DNA of 64,000 bases from Bog-473 sp963743785 (GTDB lineage: Bacteria; Actinomycetota; Acidimicrobiia; Acidimicrobiales; RAAP-2): the NCBI GenBank assembly GCA_963743785.1, contig CAVURD010000034.1:62001-126000 (forward strand), read 5' to 3'. The translations under genes and the position numbers were made by a program. Numbering within the stretch: the stretch's first letter is position 1; the number at the start of each line of letters is the position of its first letter. Below, one piece after another: positions 33,228 through 41,406 of the stretch. The notes beneath the pieces were generated by a model. The model ran no database searches and was not told where the DNA came from. It saw nothing but the letters and a program-made list of their open reading frames with translations.

Positions 33228-34796
33228 TCATCCGAGATGCATGGCCTTGACCACGAAGTACGTGGCCGGCAGGACGAAGAGGAGGCCGTCAACCCGATCG
33301 AGCAGGCCGCCATGGCCCGGCATGAGCCGTCCCATGTCCTTCAATCCGAGTTGACGCTTGATCATCGACTGGCTCAGGTCGCCCAGCGGCGCCACCACGG
33401 CCACCACGACCCCGAGCACGAGGGCCTTGCTGATCGTCCACGGATGGATGAAGTGGACCACCACCACGGCCACCACAATGGCCGCCAGGGCGCCACCGAT
33501 GAACCCTTCCCAGGTCTTGTTCGGGCTGACCAACGGGGCCATGGGGTGACGACCCCAGGCCGAACCCACCAGCAGCGAGCCCACGTCGCAGGCCACGGTG
33601 ACCACCACGGCGGCCAGCAGGAAGGCAATGCCGTGGCGATCCGGGAACAGGCTCGGGCTGACGAGGAGCGCGGCGAACGATCCCAGGGCGCCCACCCACA
33701 CGAAGACGAAGATGGTCGAGGTCACGCCGGCCACCGGATCGGCCCCGGGCTCGACATTGGCCAGGTACCAGACGAAGGTGGCCGCCACGAGCATGACCAA
33801 AATGAGCGGAAGGGCCGCCACCCCCTTGTTGTAGGTCTCCACCATGAGTGAGACCGTGGCCACCAACCCGAGCAGGGTGGCTGGGTGGTACTGGGCCCGG
33901 CGGAACGCGGCGAACGCCTCGGCCGCCGCCAGCAGCACGACCACCAGCACGATGGCCAGGGCGGGAAGGTTCCCCTGGGAGAAACAGATGAGGGCGACGA
34001 CGCCCAGCGCCACGCCGGACCCCACGGCCAGGCGCATGTCGCGCCCGCTGGCACCGCTGCCGGATCCACCGCTGAGCCCTCCGCCGGATCCGTTGCCGTT
34101 GTCGGCCTTGCGGCTGCCGTTGTCGGCCTTGCGTCGGGTTGACCGCGGCTCCCGCGGTTGGGCCAGGGGCGGTTCGGGCGGCCTGAGGCGTGACGCCGCA
34201 ACGGTGCTGGCTTCGGGGGAGACCGAGGCCGGGACCACACCGCGCACGTCCTCGTCGGGTAGCGGCTCGAAATCGGCCAGGTGGCTCGGGGGTGATAGGC
34301 GCACCTCCTCGCCCTCCGGCGCGTACGTGGGCTCGAAGTCGGCCAACGGCGACGAGATCACCAGGGTGTCCTCATCACCGGGCAACTCGGTCTCGCCGAA
34401 ATGCCAGGGCTGGCGCTCCACGTCGAACTGCTCGTTGTTGTCGTTGACCATCGAGCCCACCGCCGGGGCGTCATCGGAGAGCATGGAGGGTTCGAACATC
34501 TCCTCGTCCGCCGCCCAGTCGGTGTCCTCTTCGCGCCAACTCGGCGCCGCCACCACGGGGTCATCCCCCGTGCCGCGATCGAGCACGGCCGGGACCTGGC
34601 CGGTGGGGGCGTCGTTCCAGTGCGGCATGTCGAACGGGTCGTCGGCGGCGGTGTCCGCCGTTTCGGGCAGAGCGTCGCCCGCCGGCTCGGCTCCGATGAT
34701 ACGGACCCGGCCCGAACGGTAGATCGGTGGATCCTCGTCGATGCCGCCGGAGTCTTCCGATCCGGGTGGGCCCTCTACGTCACTGTCGTCGGTCAT
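33228..34796 (-). CDS. cdsA: Phosphatidate cytidylyltransferase with long acidic N-terminal extension
   Basis: Makes CDP-diacylglycerol from phosphatidate and CTP in the membrane. The C-terminal half (about 255-522) has eight or so hydrophobic helices and the CdsA signature SPNKTWEGFIGG, then APLGDLSQSMIKRQLGLKD and PGHGGLLDRVDG. The first 250 residues are absent from most homologues: acidic, Pro- and Ser-rich, apparently disordered, with LADFEP occurring twice and a basic Gly/Asn linker just before the membrane part. 522 residues compares with about 280 usually. It lies between frr and dxr; uppS, often found here, is missing. Confidence 0.94.
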   Translation of the reverse strand: MTDDSDVEGPPGSEDSGGIDEDPPIYRSGRVRIIGAEPAGDALPETADTAADDPFDMPHWNDAPTGQVPAVLDRGTGDDPVVAAPSWREEDTDWAADEEMFEPSMLSDDAPAVGSMVNDNNEQFDVERQPWHFGETELPGDEDTLVISSPLADFEPTYAPEGEEVRLSPPSHLADFEPLPDEDVRGVVPASVSPEASTVAASRLRPPEPPLAQPREPRSTRRKADNGSRKADNGNGSGGGLSGGSGSGASGRDMRLAVGSGVALGVVALICFSQGNLPALAIVLVVVLLAAAEAFAAFRRAQYHPATLLGLVATVSLMVETYNKGVAALPLILVMLVAATFVWYLANVEPGADPVAGVTSTIFVFVWVGALGSFAALLVSPSLFPDRHGIAFLLAAVVVTVACDVGSLLVGSAWGRHPMAPLVSPNKTWEGFIGGALAAIVVAVVVVHFIHPWTISKALVLGVVVAVVAPLGDLSQSMIKRQLGLKDMGRLMPGHGGLLDRVDGLLFVLPATYFVVKAMHLG

Positions 34797-34809
34797 GGCT
34801 TCTTCGTCC

Positions 34810-35379
34810 TCACACCTGCAGGAGCTCTTGCTCTTTTTGGGACAGCAGTCGGTCGATCGTGCCCACCTGCTCGTGCGTCATCTTCTCCACGTCTTTTTCG
34901 ACCCGCTCCAGTTCGTCCGTGGAGAGCGAACCATCCTTCTGCAGCGCCTCGAGCTCCTTGCGGCCGTCCCGACGCAGGTTGCGCACGGCCACCTTGCCCT
35001 CTTCGGCCTTGTGACGGACGACCTTGACCAACTCCTTGCGCCGTTCCTCGGTCAGGGACGGGAAGGCCAGGCGGATCACGTTGCCGTCATTGGTCGGGTT
35101 GATCCCCAGGTCCGACCCCTTGATGGCCCGCTCTATGTCGGCCAGTGAGCCCTTGTCGTACGGCGTGATGACCAGCAGCATGGCATCGGGCACGCTGAAC
35201 CCGGCCAGCTGGCGCAGCGGGGTGGGCGTGCCGTAGTAGTCCACCACCAGGGGCTCGAGCAGCGCCGATGAGGCACGTCCGGTCCGGACGTTGCCCATCT
35301 CCGACCGCACGTGCTCGATGGCCTTGGCCATTTTCTCCCGGGTCTCGTCCACCACCAGGCCGACCAGATCGTCGTCCAT
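34810..35379 (-). CDS. frr: Ribosome recycling factor
   Basis: Splits post-termination ribosomes with EF-G. 189 residues, near the usual 185. KMAKAIEHVRSEMGNVRTGR and ASSALLEPLVVDYYGTPTPL are diagnostic; the C-terminal helix includes KEGKVAVRNLRRD-type sequence (EEGKVAVRNLRRDGRKEL). ATG 35379 is chosen because it gives MDDDLVGLVVDETREKM; a longer reading would add 29 residues of spacer. It lies 46 bp after pyrH and 13 bp before cdsA. Confidence 0.97.
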   Translation of the reverse strand: MDDDLVGLVVDETREKMAKAIEHVRSEMGNVRTGRASSALLEPLVVDYYGTPTPLRQLAGFSVPDAMLLVITPYDKGSLADIERAIKGSDLGINPTNDGNVIRLAFPSLTEERRKELVKVVRHKAEEGKVAVRNLRRDGRKELEALQKDGSLSTDELERVEKDVEKMTHEQVGTIDRLLSQKEQELLQV

Positions 35380-35425
35380 CAGAATTGCCCATGTGAACGG
35401 GTCGTGTGTGCCGTGGGACAAGTCA

Positions 35426-36145
35426 CTAGCGGACCAGCGTACCGATATGCTCGCCACTGAGCGCACGGGGGATGTTTCCCGGAACCATCAGGTTAAAAAC
35501 CCTGATGGGAAGCCCGTTGTCCTTGCAGAAGGTGATGGCGGTCAGATCCATCACCCGCAAATCCCGTTGGATGACCTCCATGAAGGAGATCTCGTCGTAG
35601 CGGGTGGCGGTGGGGTCCAGCTTGGGGTCGGCCGAGTAGACGCCGTCGACGCCGGAATGGGTGCCCTTGCACAACAGCTCCGCCCCGATTTCGGCCGCCC
35701 GCAGGGCGGCCGGCGTGTCGGTGGTGAAGAACGGGTTGCCCATGCCGGCGGCGAAGATCACGATCCGACCCTTTTCGAGGTGCCGGATGGCCCGCCGGCG
35801 GATGTAGGGCTCGGCCACTTCGGCCATGGACAGCGCGCTGAGGACGCGGGTGGGCTGGCCCTGCTGTTCGAGGGCGTCCTGGAGTGCCAGCGCGTTGATC
35901 ACGGTGCCCAACATGCCCATCGTGTCCGAGGTGGCGCGGTCCATCCCGCCGCTCTCCCCCGTCGTGCCCCGCCAGATGTTGCCGCCCCCGACCACCACGG
36001 CCAGCTCGAGGTGGCCGCCCTCCATGGCCTTGGTCATCTCCCCGGCCATGCGCTCCACCGTGGCCGCGTCGATGGTTTCGTCCGAGGCGGCCGAAGCCAA
36101 GGCTTCGCCCGACATCTTGAGGACGATCCGCCTGGGCGCTCCCAC
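35426..36145 (-). CDS. pyrH: Uridylate kinase
   Basis: Phosphorylates UMP to UDP; amino-acid-kinase fold, hexameric in bacteria. 239 residues. RIVLKMSGEALA is the ATP loop, VVVGGGNIWRG and RATSDTMGMLGTVINALAL follow, and the C-terminal AITFCKDNGLPIRVFN is typical. The start is GTG 36145, with GGAG directly against it. The in-frame region upstream to the tsf stop holds no ATG, GTG or TTG. Gene order rpsB-tsf-pyrH-frr is the universal bacterial one. Confidence 0.97.
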   Translation of the reverse strand: MGAPRRIVLKMSGEALASAASDETIDAATVERMAGEMTKAMEGGHLELAVVVGGGNIWRGTTGESGGMDRATSDTMGMLGTVINALALQDALEQQGQPTRVLSALSMAEVAEPYIRRRAIRHLEKGRIVIFAAGMGNPFFTTDTPAALRAAEIGAELLCKGTHSGVDGVYSADPKLDPTATRYDEISFMEVIQRDLRVMDLTAITFCKDNGLPIRVFNLMVPGNIPRALSGEHIGTLVR

Positions 36146-36159
36146 CTCCGGCTCGATGC

Positions 36160-36954
36160 TCAGGAGCCGATGAAGACCTGCGAGAAGGCCACGATCCGAG
36201 CCGAACCGAGCATGCCGGCGATCGACTGTTTCTCGTCCCTCACGTAGGACTGGTCCAACAGGACCCGCTCCTTGAACCAGCCGTTCATCCGACCGTCCAC
36301 GATCTTGTCCAGCGCCGCCTCGGGCTTGCCCTCATTGCGGCTGATCTCGGCCACGGTGGCCCGTTCCGCGGCCACATCGGCCTCGGGCACCTCGTCGCGA
36401 CTGAGGTAGGTCGGCTTGGTGAAGGCGATGTGCACGGCGATGTTGTGGGCCAACTCGTCGTCGCCTCCTTCGAGCACGACGGCAACCGCATTGACGCCCC
36501 GGCCGTCCTGCTGGTGCAGATAGGTGTCGACCACCTGTCCGCTCCCGGCCACCAGCCGGCGCACCCGACCGATGGAGATGTTCTCCTTCAGCGTGGTGCG
36601 CAGGCGGTCGACCTCGTCGTTGAGCTCACTGGCTGCATCCTCGCCCTTGGCGGCCACCAGGGCAGCCAGCTCGTCGGCCAGGGCCACGAACTCATCGGCC
36701 TTGGCCACGAAGTCGGTCTCGCATCGCAGCTCGACGGTGGCGGCGGCATCACCGTTGCGCACGACGGCGACCGCGCCTTGTGACGCTTCACGGTCGGCCC
36801 GCTTGGCCGCGCCGGCCAAGCCGTTGACGCGGAGGTACTGGGCGGCCTCGTCCATGTCGCCCCCGGTCGCTTCGAGGGCCTTCTTGGCGTCCAACATGCC
36901 GGCGCCGGTGGACTGGCGCAGGGTCTGGACATCTTTGGCGGTGAAGTCGGGCAC
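36160..36954 (-). CDS. tsf: Elongation factor Ts
   Basis: Nucleotide exchange factor of EF-Tu. 264 residues. AKDVQTLRQSTGAGMLDAKKAL is the N-terminal UBA-like region and ELRCETDFVAKADEF contains the TDFVA core that contacts EF-Tu. The ATG at 36954 overlaps no gene but follows rpsB after 2 bp, so the two are tightly coupled. pyrH starts 14 bp downstream. Confidence 0.98.
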   Translation of the reverse strand: MPDFTAKDVQTLRQSTGAGMLDAKKALEATGGDMDEAAQYLRVNGLAGAAKRADREASQGAVAVVRNGDAAATVELRCETDFVAKADEFVALADELAALVAAKGEDAASELNDEVDRLRTTLKENISIGRVRRLVAGSGQVVDTYLHQQDGRGVNAVAVVLEGGDDELAHNIAVHIAFTKPTYLSRDEVPEADVAAERATVAEISRNEGKPEAALDKIVDGRMNGWFKERVLLDQSYVRDEKQSIAGMLGSARIVAFSQVFIGS

Positions 36955-36956
36955 GG

Positions 36957-37919
36957 TCAGGCCTTCGCCGTCGCGGTCGCCACTTCCGCCAATGGGGTGT
37001 CCTCGGTGGACTCGGTGGACTCGGTGGACTCGGTGGGCTCGGCGGACTCGGCGGACTCGGGGCCAGGACCCTCGGGTGCGGCCTCGGCAGAGGCCGGCGC
37101 CGCGTCACCCGGTGTCGCATCGGCTGGGGCCGGGGCCACCGAGGGCGGGGGCGGGGCGGGCACACGGCGGGCGCGGGGCGAGGGGCCCGAAGGGGCTTCC
37201 TCGGCGGGCGGTGGCGCCGTCCTGCGGCGGTGCTCGGCGACGAAGCGGCCTTCGACGACGGCGTCGGCGATGACCCGGCACATGAGAGAGCCCGAGCGGA
37301 TGGCGTCGTCGTTGCCGGGGATGACGAAGTCGATGACGTCGGGGTCGCAGTTGGTGTCGACGACGGCGACCACCGGCAGGCCCAGCTTGCGGGCCTCGGT
37401 CACGGCGATGTGCTCCTTCTTGGTGTCGATGACGAAGACGGCGTTGGGCAGCTTCTCCAGATTGGCGATACCACTCAGGTTGCGGCTCAACTTCTCCAGC
37501 TCCCGGGTGTGCGACAGCGCTTCGCGTTTGGGCATGCCCTCGAAGTCGCCGGCCGCCTGCATGGTCCGCAGTTCCTGCATGCGCTTGACCCGGCCCGACA
37601 CGGTCGCGAAGTTGGTCAGCATGCCGCCCAGCCACCGCTGGTTGACGAAGGGCATGCCGCAGGCCTCGGCGTACTCGGCCACCGGGCCCTGGGTCTGCTT
37701 CTTGGTCCCGACGAAGAGGATGGTCCCGCCCCCGGCGACCAGGTCGCGTACATAGGAATAGGAAGACTCGACCCCGATCAGGGTCTTGCGCAGGTCGATC
37801 AGGTAGATCCCGTTGCGCTCGCCCAGAATGAAGCGCTTCATCTTCGGGTTCCACCGGCGTGTCTGGTGGCCGAAGTGGACTCCGGCCTCCAGCAGCTGTC
37901 GCATGGAAACGACGGCCAT
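36957..37919 (-). CDS. rpsB: 30S ribosomal protein S2 with low-complexity C-terminal tail
   Basis: Ribosomal protein of 320 residues; the conserved part is about 1-235 (MRQLLEAGVHFGHQTRRWNP, KKQTQGPVAEYA, DTNCDPDVIDFVIPGNDDAI). Residues 240-320 are a Pro/Ala/Glu-rich tail ending in Ser-Glu-Ser/Thr-Glu-Ser repeats coded by a 9-bp DNA repeat. Such tails occur in actinobacterial S2. ATG 37919 is well supported by GGAGGA seven bases upstream; a longer reading enters the leader. It is the first gene of the rpsB-tsf-pyrH-frr-cdsA run. Confidence 0.97.
   Translation of the reverse strand: MAVVSMRQLLEAGVHFGHQTRRWNPKMKRFILGERNGIYLIDLRKTLIGVESSYSYVRDLVAGGGTILFVGTKKQTQGPVAEYAEACGMPFVNQRWLGGMLTNFATVSGRVKRMQELRTMQAAGDFEGMPKREALSHTRELEKLSRNLSGIANLEKLPNAVFVIDTKKEHIAVTEARKLGLPVVAVVDTNCDPDVIDFVIPGNDDAIRSGSLMCRVIADAVVEGRFVAEHRRRTAPPPAEEAPSGPSPRARRVPAPPPPSVAPAPADATPGDAAPASAEAAPEGPGPESAESAEPTESTESTESTEDTPLAEVATATAKA
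37002..37060. repeat. 9-bp in-frame tandem repeat in rpsB
   Basis: Six units of CTCGGTGGA (later CTCGGCGGA) and a partial seventh, read on the forward strand. On the coding strand they specify alternating TES/AES-type triplets near the end of S2. The unit keeps the frame. Confidence 0.9.
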
Positions 37920-38071
37920 AAATGTTCCTCCAGTCGGTTGCTCCCCCCGGGCGCCGCGCCCCTCAGCTGAGAGGCGACCGTGGATTGCGCTCGGGTGCGT
38001 GTTGGTCGGTGCTGCCGCCCACCTTTTGATGGGCCTAGACACCCTAGCCGATCGCCTGTCCCTCTCCGGCC

Positions 38072-38944
38072 TCAGGCCCTCGGGTGGGTCCCTTCGTAGA
38101 CCGAGCGCAGGCGCTCCTTGCTCACGTGCGTATAGATCTGCGTCGTGCCCAGGCTGGCGTGCCCGAGCAGCTCTTGGACGACCCGGAGATCGGCCCCGCC
38201 GTTGAGCAGGTGGGTGGCGAACGTGTGACGCAGGGCGTGGGGGTGGGTGGGTGAGGCCGACCGGGCATCGAGCAGGCGACGCACGTCTCGGGGACCCAGG
38301 CGTCCGCCCCGACGGTTCACGAAGACGGCTTCGGGCGGGCTACCGGGCGTCGCCATGCGGTTTCGGCCCTGGTCCAGCCACGCCCCCAGCGCCTCGGCGC
38401 ACGCGGCGTGGATGGGCACCTGGCGTTCCTTGCCCCCCTTGCCCAGCACGGTCACGGTGCGACCGGGCAGATCGACGCCGCGCCGATCCAGCCCGCAGAG
38501 CTCGGAGACCCGGAGCCCGGCCGCGTAGAGGAGCTCGAGCACGGCCCGGTCGCGCTGGTCGACCGCCGAGGCCACGGGGAATTCGAGCAGGGAGCCGATC
38601 TCCCCGCCCGAGAGCACGCGGGGCAGGCGGCCACCGCCCGAGGGGGCACGCAGGCTGCGGGCCGGGTCAACGCCGATGCGGCCCTGCCGGAGGGACCAGG
38701 CGAAGTAACAGCGCAGCGCCGCCGCCTTGCGGGCCATGGTGGCCCGGGCCAGGCGTCGCGTGCCCAACGAGGCCAGGTAACGGCGCAGGTGCAGGCGGTC
38801 CACGCCCGACGGTTCGGTGACGCCGCCTCGGCCCATCCATTCGACGAAGGCCCGCAGGTCGCTGCCATAGGCGCGCCGGGTCGCCTCGCTGCGACCGCTC
38901 AGCCAGTCGTCGAAGGCGGGAAGATCCCATCCGGGCGCCACCAT
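38072..38944 (-). CDS. xerC: Tyrosine recombinase, XerC/XerD-like
   Basis: Resolves chromosome dimers at dif, with FtsK. 290 residues. An N-terminal SAM-like core-binding domain (about 5-85) precedes the catalytic domain with Arg in YAAGLRVSELCGL, the HALRHTFATHLL box, LGHASLGTTQIYTHV with the catalytic Tyr. ATG 38944 and GTG 38941 both fit; the latter is six bases after a TACGCT box and could be a leaderless start. Location next to rpsB is the usual one for actinobacterial xerC. Whether it works alone or with a second Xer cannot be told from this window. Confidence 0.93.
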   Translation of the reverse strand: MVAPGWDLPAFDDWLSGRSEATRRAYGSDLRAFVEWMGRGGVTEPSGVDRLHLRRYLASLGTRRLARATMARKAAALRCYFAWSLRQGRIGVDPARSLRAPSGGGRLPRVLSGGEIGSLLEFPVASAVDQRDRAVLELLYAAGLRVSELCGLDRRGVDLPGRTVTVLGKGGKERQVPIHAACAEALGAWLDQGRNRMATPGSPPEAVFVNRRGGRLGPRDVRRLLDARSASPTHPHALRHTFATHLLNGGADLRVVQELLGHASLGTTQIYTHVSKERLRSVYEGTHPRA

Positions 38945-39042
38945 TCCAGCGTACCGGCCGCATACTCGCCGCTCGGGGCACTAACGTCCCCATCGAACCA
39001 CCGGGGGGGCCCCGTTGGCTGTCGGTGAGGAAGGGAGACTCA

Positions 39043-40707
39043 ATGGGAGCGACGTTTGATCGGCGCACACTTCTGGCCGGGGGTGCGGCGGCCGCAGCCG
39101 GTTTCGCCGGGGTGAACGCCTTCGGGTTGGATCTAGGGGGCATCGCGGGTGCGACCACCAATGGCCCCGGGCGAAACGGGGTGTCGACGGCGCCCCCGAA
39201 GAGGGGTGGCTCGCTCGTGTTCGGCGTCGACGCCGAGGAGTCGGGCTTCGACCCCACCCAGGCGCGCTATGACGAGGTCGGTGTCATGTACGCCCGCACG
39301 GTCTTCGACCCACTGACGATCATCACCGAAAAGGGAGGCTGGGCGCCCTATCTGGCCGAGTCCGTCGTCCCCAACTCGAACTACACGTCGTGGGCGGTCA
39401 CGCTGCGACCGAACCTCGTCTTCCACGATGGCACGCCGTGCAACGGGGCGGCACTGCTGACCAACTTCATGGCCCAATTGAAATCGTCCTTGACCGGGAT
39501 CGTCCTGTCCCCGATTCTCCAGAGCTTCACCCAGACCGGTCCGCTGACCGTGACCATGGCGCTCAAATCGCCCTGGGCTCCCTTCCCGTTCTGGCTGGCC
39601 GGTGGCATCGGCGGCCAGATCGCCTACGTGGCGGCGCCGTCGATGCTCTCCAACCCCAACGGGACCAGCAACCCGGTCGGTACCGGGCCCTTCGTCTTCA
39701 AGGAGTGGGTCCCCAACAGCCACTTCACGGCCACGGCCAATCCGCACTACTGGCGACCGGGCCTGCCGTACCTGTCTCAGATCACCTTCAAACCCATCCC
39801 CGACGAGCAGGCCCGGGCCGAGGCGCTCAAGTCGGGCACCATCGACATGTTGATCACCGACACGCCCCAGCTCATCCTCGAGTTCAGGGGCAATTCCAAG
39901 TACGCCTACATCGACGACCAGACGAACTTGGCCGGCGAGCCCGACATGAACTGCCTGCTGCTCAACACCGGTGTTGCTCCGTGGAACAGTGCCAACCTGC
40001 GTCGGGCGGCTGCCATGGCGATCAACCGACAGCAGTACGCTCAGGTGATTGATGAAGGTGTGCTGCCGGTGAGCACCGGGCTCTTCCCTCCGAAATCTCC
40101 GTACTTCTCGAAGACGGCCTTCCCGAGCTACAACCCGACCGAGGCCAAGAAGCTGGTGGCCCAGGCCAAGTCGAGCGGAGGGACCTCCGCCATCACGACC
40201 ACCCTCACCACCACCAACTCGCCCGCCGCCCAGCGGGCTCAGGCGTTCGTCCAGCAGGCCTGGCAATCGGTTGGCCTCAAGGTCAATCCCAACGTGGTCG
40301 AGCAGAACGACCTCATCAACAACGCCCTGGCGGGCAAGTTCCAGGCCAACACGTGGCGCCAGTTCGGCGCCGTCGATCCGGACCTGAACTACATCTTCTG
40401 GAGCACGACCACGGTCAGTCAGACGGGCTTGTCCATCAACATGGCCAAGAACGACGACCCGCAGATTGAGGCCGCCCTCCAGCTCGGCCGGAGCAGCACG
40501 GAGCCCTCGGTGCGGGAACAGGCCTACAAGACGGTCAACCAACGCCTGGCCGTCGATCTCCCCTACCTGTGGGCGGATCGAGCCATATGGGCCGTCGTCA
40601 GCACGCCATCGGTGCAGAACTGGAACAACCCCAAGACGCCGTCGGGCGCCCCGGCCTTCGGCATGATCGGCGGCCAAATCTGGCCGACTCAAATTTGGAT
40701 TAGTTGA
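39043..40707 (+). CDS. ABC transporter substrate-binding protein, family 5 (peptide/nickel type)
   Basis: Extracytoplasmic solute-binding protein of 554 residues. The N terminus has a twin-arginine motif (DRRTLLAGG) and a hydrophobic Ala/Gly stretch, so it is probably exported folded by Tat. The SBP_bac_5 fold shows ESGFDPTQARYDEVGVMYAR, GTGPFVFKEW and DMNCLLLNTGVAPWNSANLRRA. ATG 39043 is six to seven bases after GAAGGGAG. No permease or ATPase gene is next to it; instead a two-component system follows after 11 bp. The ligand is unknown. It may act as a sensor-linked binding protein or share a transporter encoded elsewhere. Confidence 0.9.
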   Translation: MGATFDRRTLLAGGAAAAAGFAGVNAFGLDLGGIAGATTNGPGRNGVSTAPPKRGGSLVFGVDAEESGFDPTQARYDEVGVMYARTVFDPLTIITEKGGWAPYLAESVVPNSNYTSWAVTLRPNLVFHDGTPCNGAALLTNFMAQLKSSLTGIVLSPILQSFTQTGPLTVTMALKSPWAPFPFWLAGGIGGQIAYVAAPSMLSNPNGTSNPVGTGPFVFKEWVPNSHFTATANPHYWRPGLPYLSQITFKPIPDEQARAEALKSGTIDMLITDTPQLILEFRGNSKYAYIDDQTNLAGEPDMNCLLLNTGVAPWNSANLRRAAAMAINRQQYAQVIDEGVLPVSTGLFPPKSPYFSKTAFPSYNPTEAKKLVAQAKSSGGTSAITTTLTTTNSPAAQRAQAFVQQAWQSVGLKVNPNVVEQNDLINNALAGKFQANTWRQFGAVDPDLNYIFWSTTTVSQTGLSINMAKNDDPQIEAALQLGRSSTEPSVREQAYKTVNQRLAVDLPYLWADRAIWAVVSTPSVQNWNNPKTPSGAPAFGMIGGQIWPTQIWIS

Positions 40708-40718
40708 GCTGAGGCTGA

Positions 40719-41405
40719 GTGAGCGGGCGCATTCTGGTCGTCGAAGACGACGAACGGATTCGGTCGTCGATGCGGCTGGCCCTCGAAGGTGAGGGCTACG
40801 ACGTCCACGATGCGGCCAGCGGGGAGGAAGCGCTCGACCTCTTTGCCGACGCACCGACCGACGTTGCGCTCATCGACCTCATGCTGCCCGGCATGGACGG
40901 CTTCGAATGCTGTCGCGCCCTGCGCCGTCAGAGCGCCGTGCCCATCATCATCGTGACGGCGCGAGCCGACACCCACGATGTGGTGGCCGGCCTCGAGGCG
41001 GGGGCCGACGACTACGTGACCAAGCCGTTCGTGGCCAAGGAGTTGGCCGCCCGCATCCGCGCCCTGTTGCGACGAGCGCGCCCACCCGAGGAGGACGACC
41101 CGGGTGCGCTCACCTTCGGCACGCTGCAACTGCTGCCCGAACAGGGCGTCCTGCGCCACCTCGACGGCGAGGAGGTGCACTGCACCAGGACCGAGTTCCG
41201 GCTGCTCTGCGAGCTGGCCGCCAGTCCGAACAAGGTACTGAGCCGTGAGCAGCTGCTGGACCGGGTGTGGGGGTACGACTACTTCGGCGACGGTCGCCTG
41301 GTGGACGTGCACATCCGACGCCTGCGGACCAAAGTCGAGCCTGACCCGACCTTGCCGCGGCACATACTCACGGTGAGGGGCATGGGCTACAAGCTGGTGC
41401 CCTGA
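40719..41405 (+). CDS. mtrA: OmpR/PhoB-type response regulator, MtrA-like
   Basis: 228 residues: receiver domain (1-120) with the acidic pair Asp10-Asp11, phospho-acceptor Asp53 and Lys in TKPF, then a winged-helix DNA-binding domain ending DVHIRRLRTKVEPDPTLPRHILTVRGMGYKLVP. Sequence and order (regulator, kinase, GerMN lipoprotein) match MtrA-MtrB-LpqB of actinobacteria, which coordinates cell-wall metabolism and division. The GTG start at 40719 has only a weak GAGG upstream. The kinase gene starts one base after the stop. Confidence 0.9.
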   Translation: MSGRILVVEDDERIRSSMRLALEGEGYDVHDAASGEEALDLFADAPTDVALIDLMLPGMDGFECCRALRRQSAVPIIIVTARADTHDVVAGLEAGADDYVTKPFVAKELAARIRALLRRARPPEEDDPGALTFGTLQLLPEQGVLRHLDGEEVHCTRTEFRLLCELAASPNKVLSREQLLDRVWGYDYFGDGRLVDVHIRRLRTKVEPDPTLPRHILTVRGMGYKLVP

Positions 41406-41406
41406 G

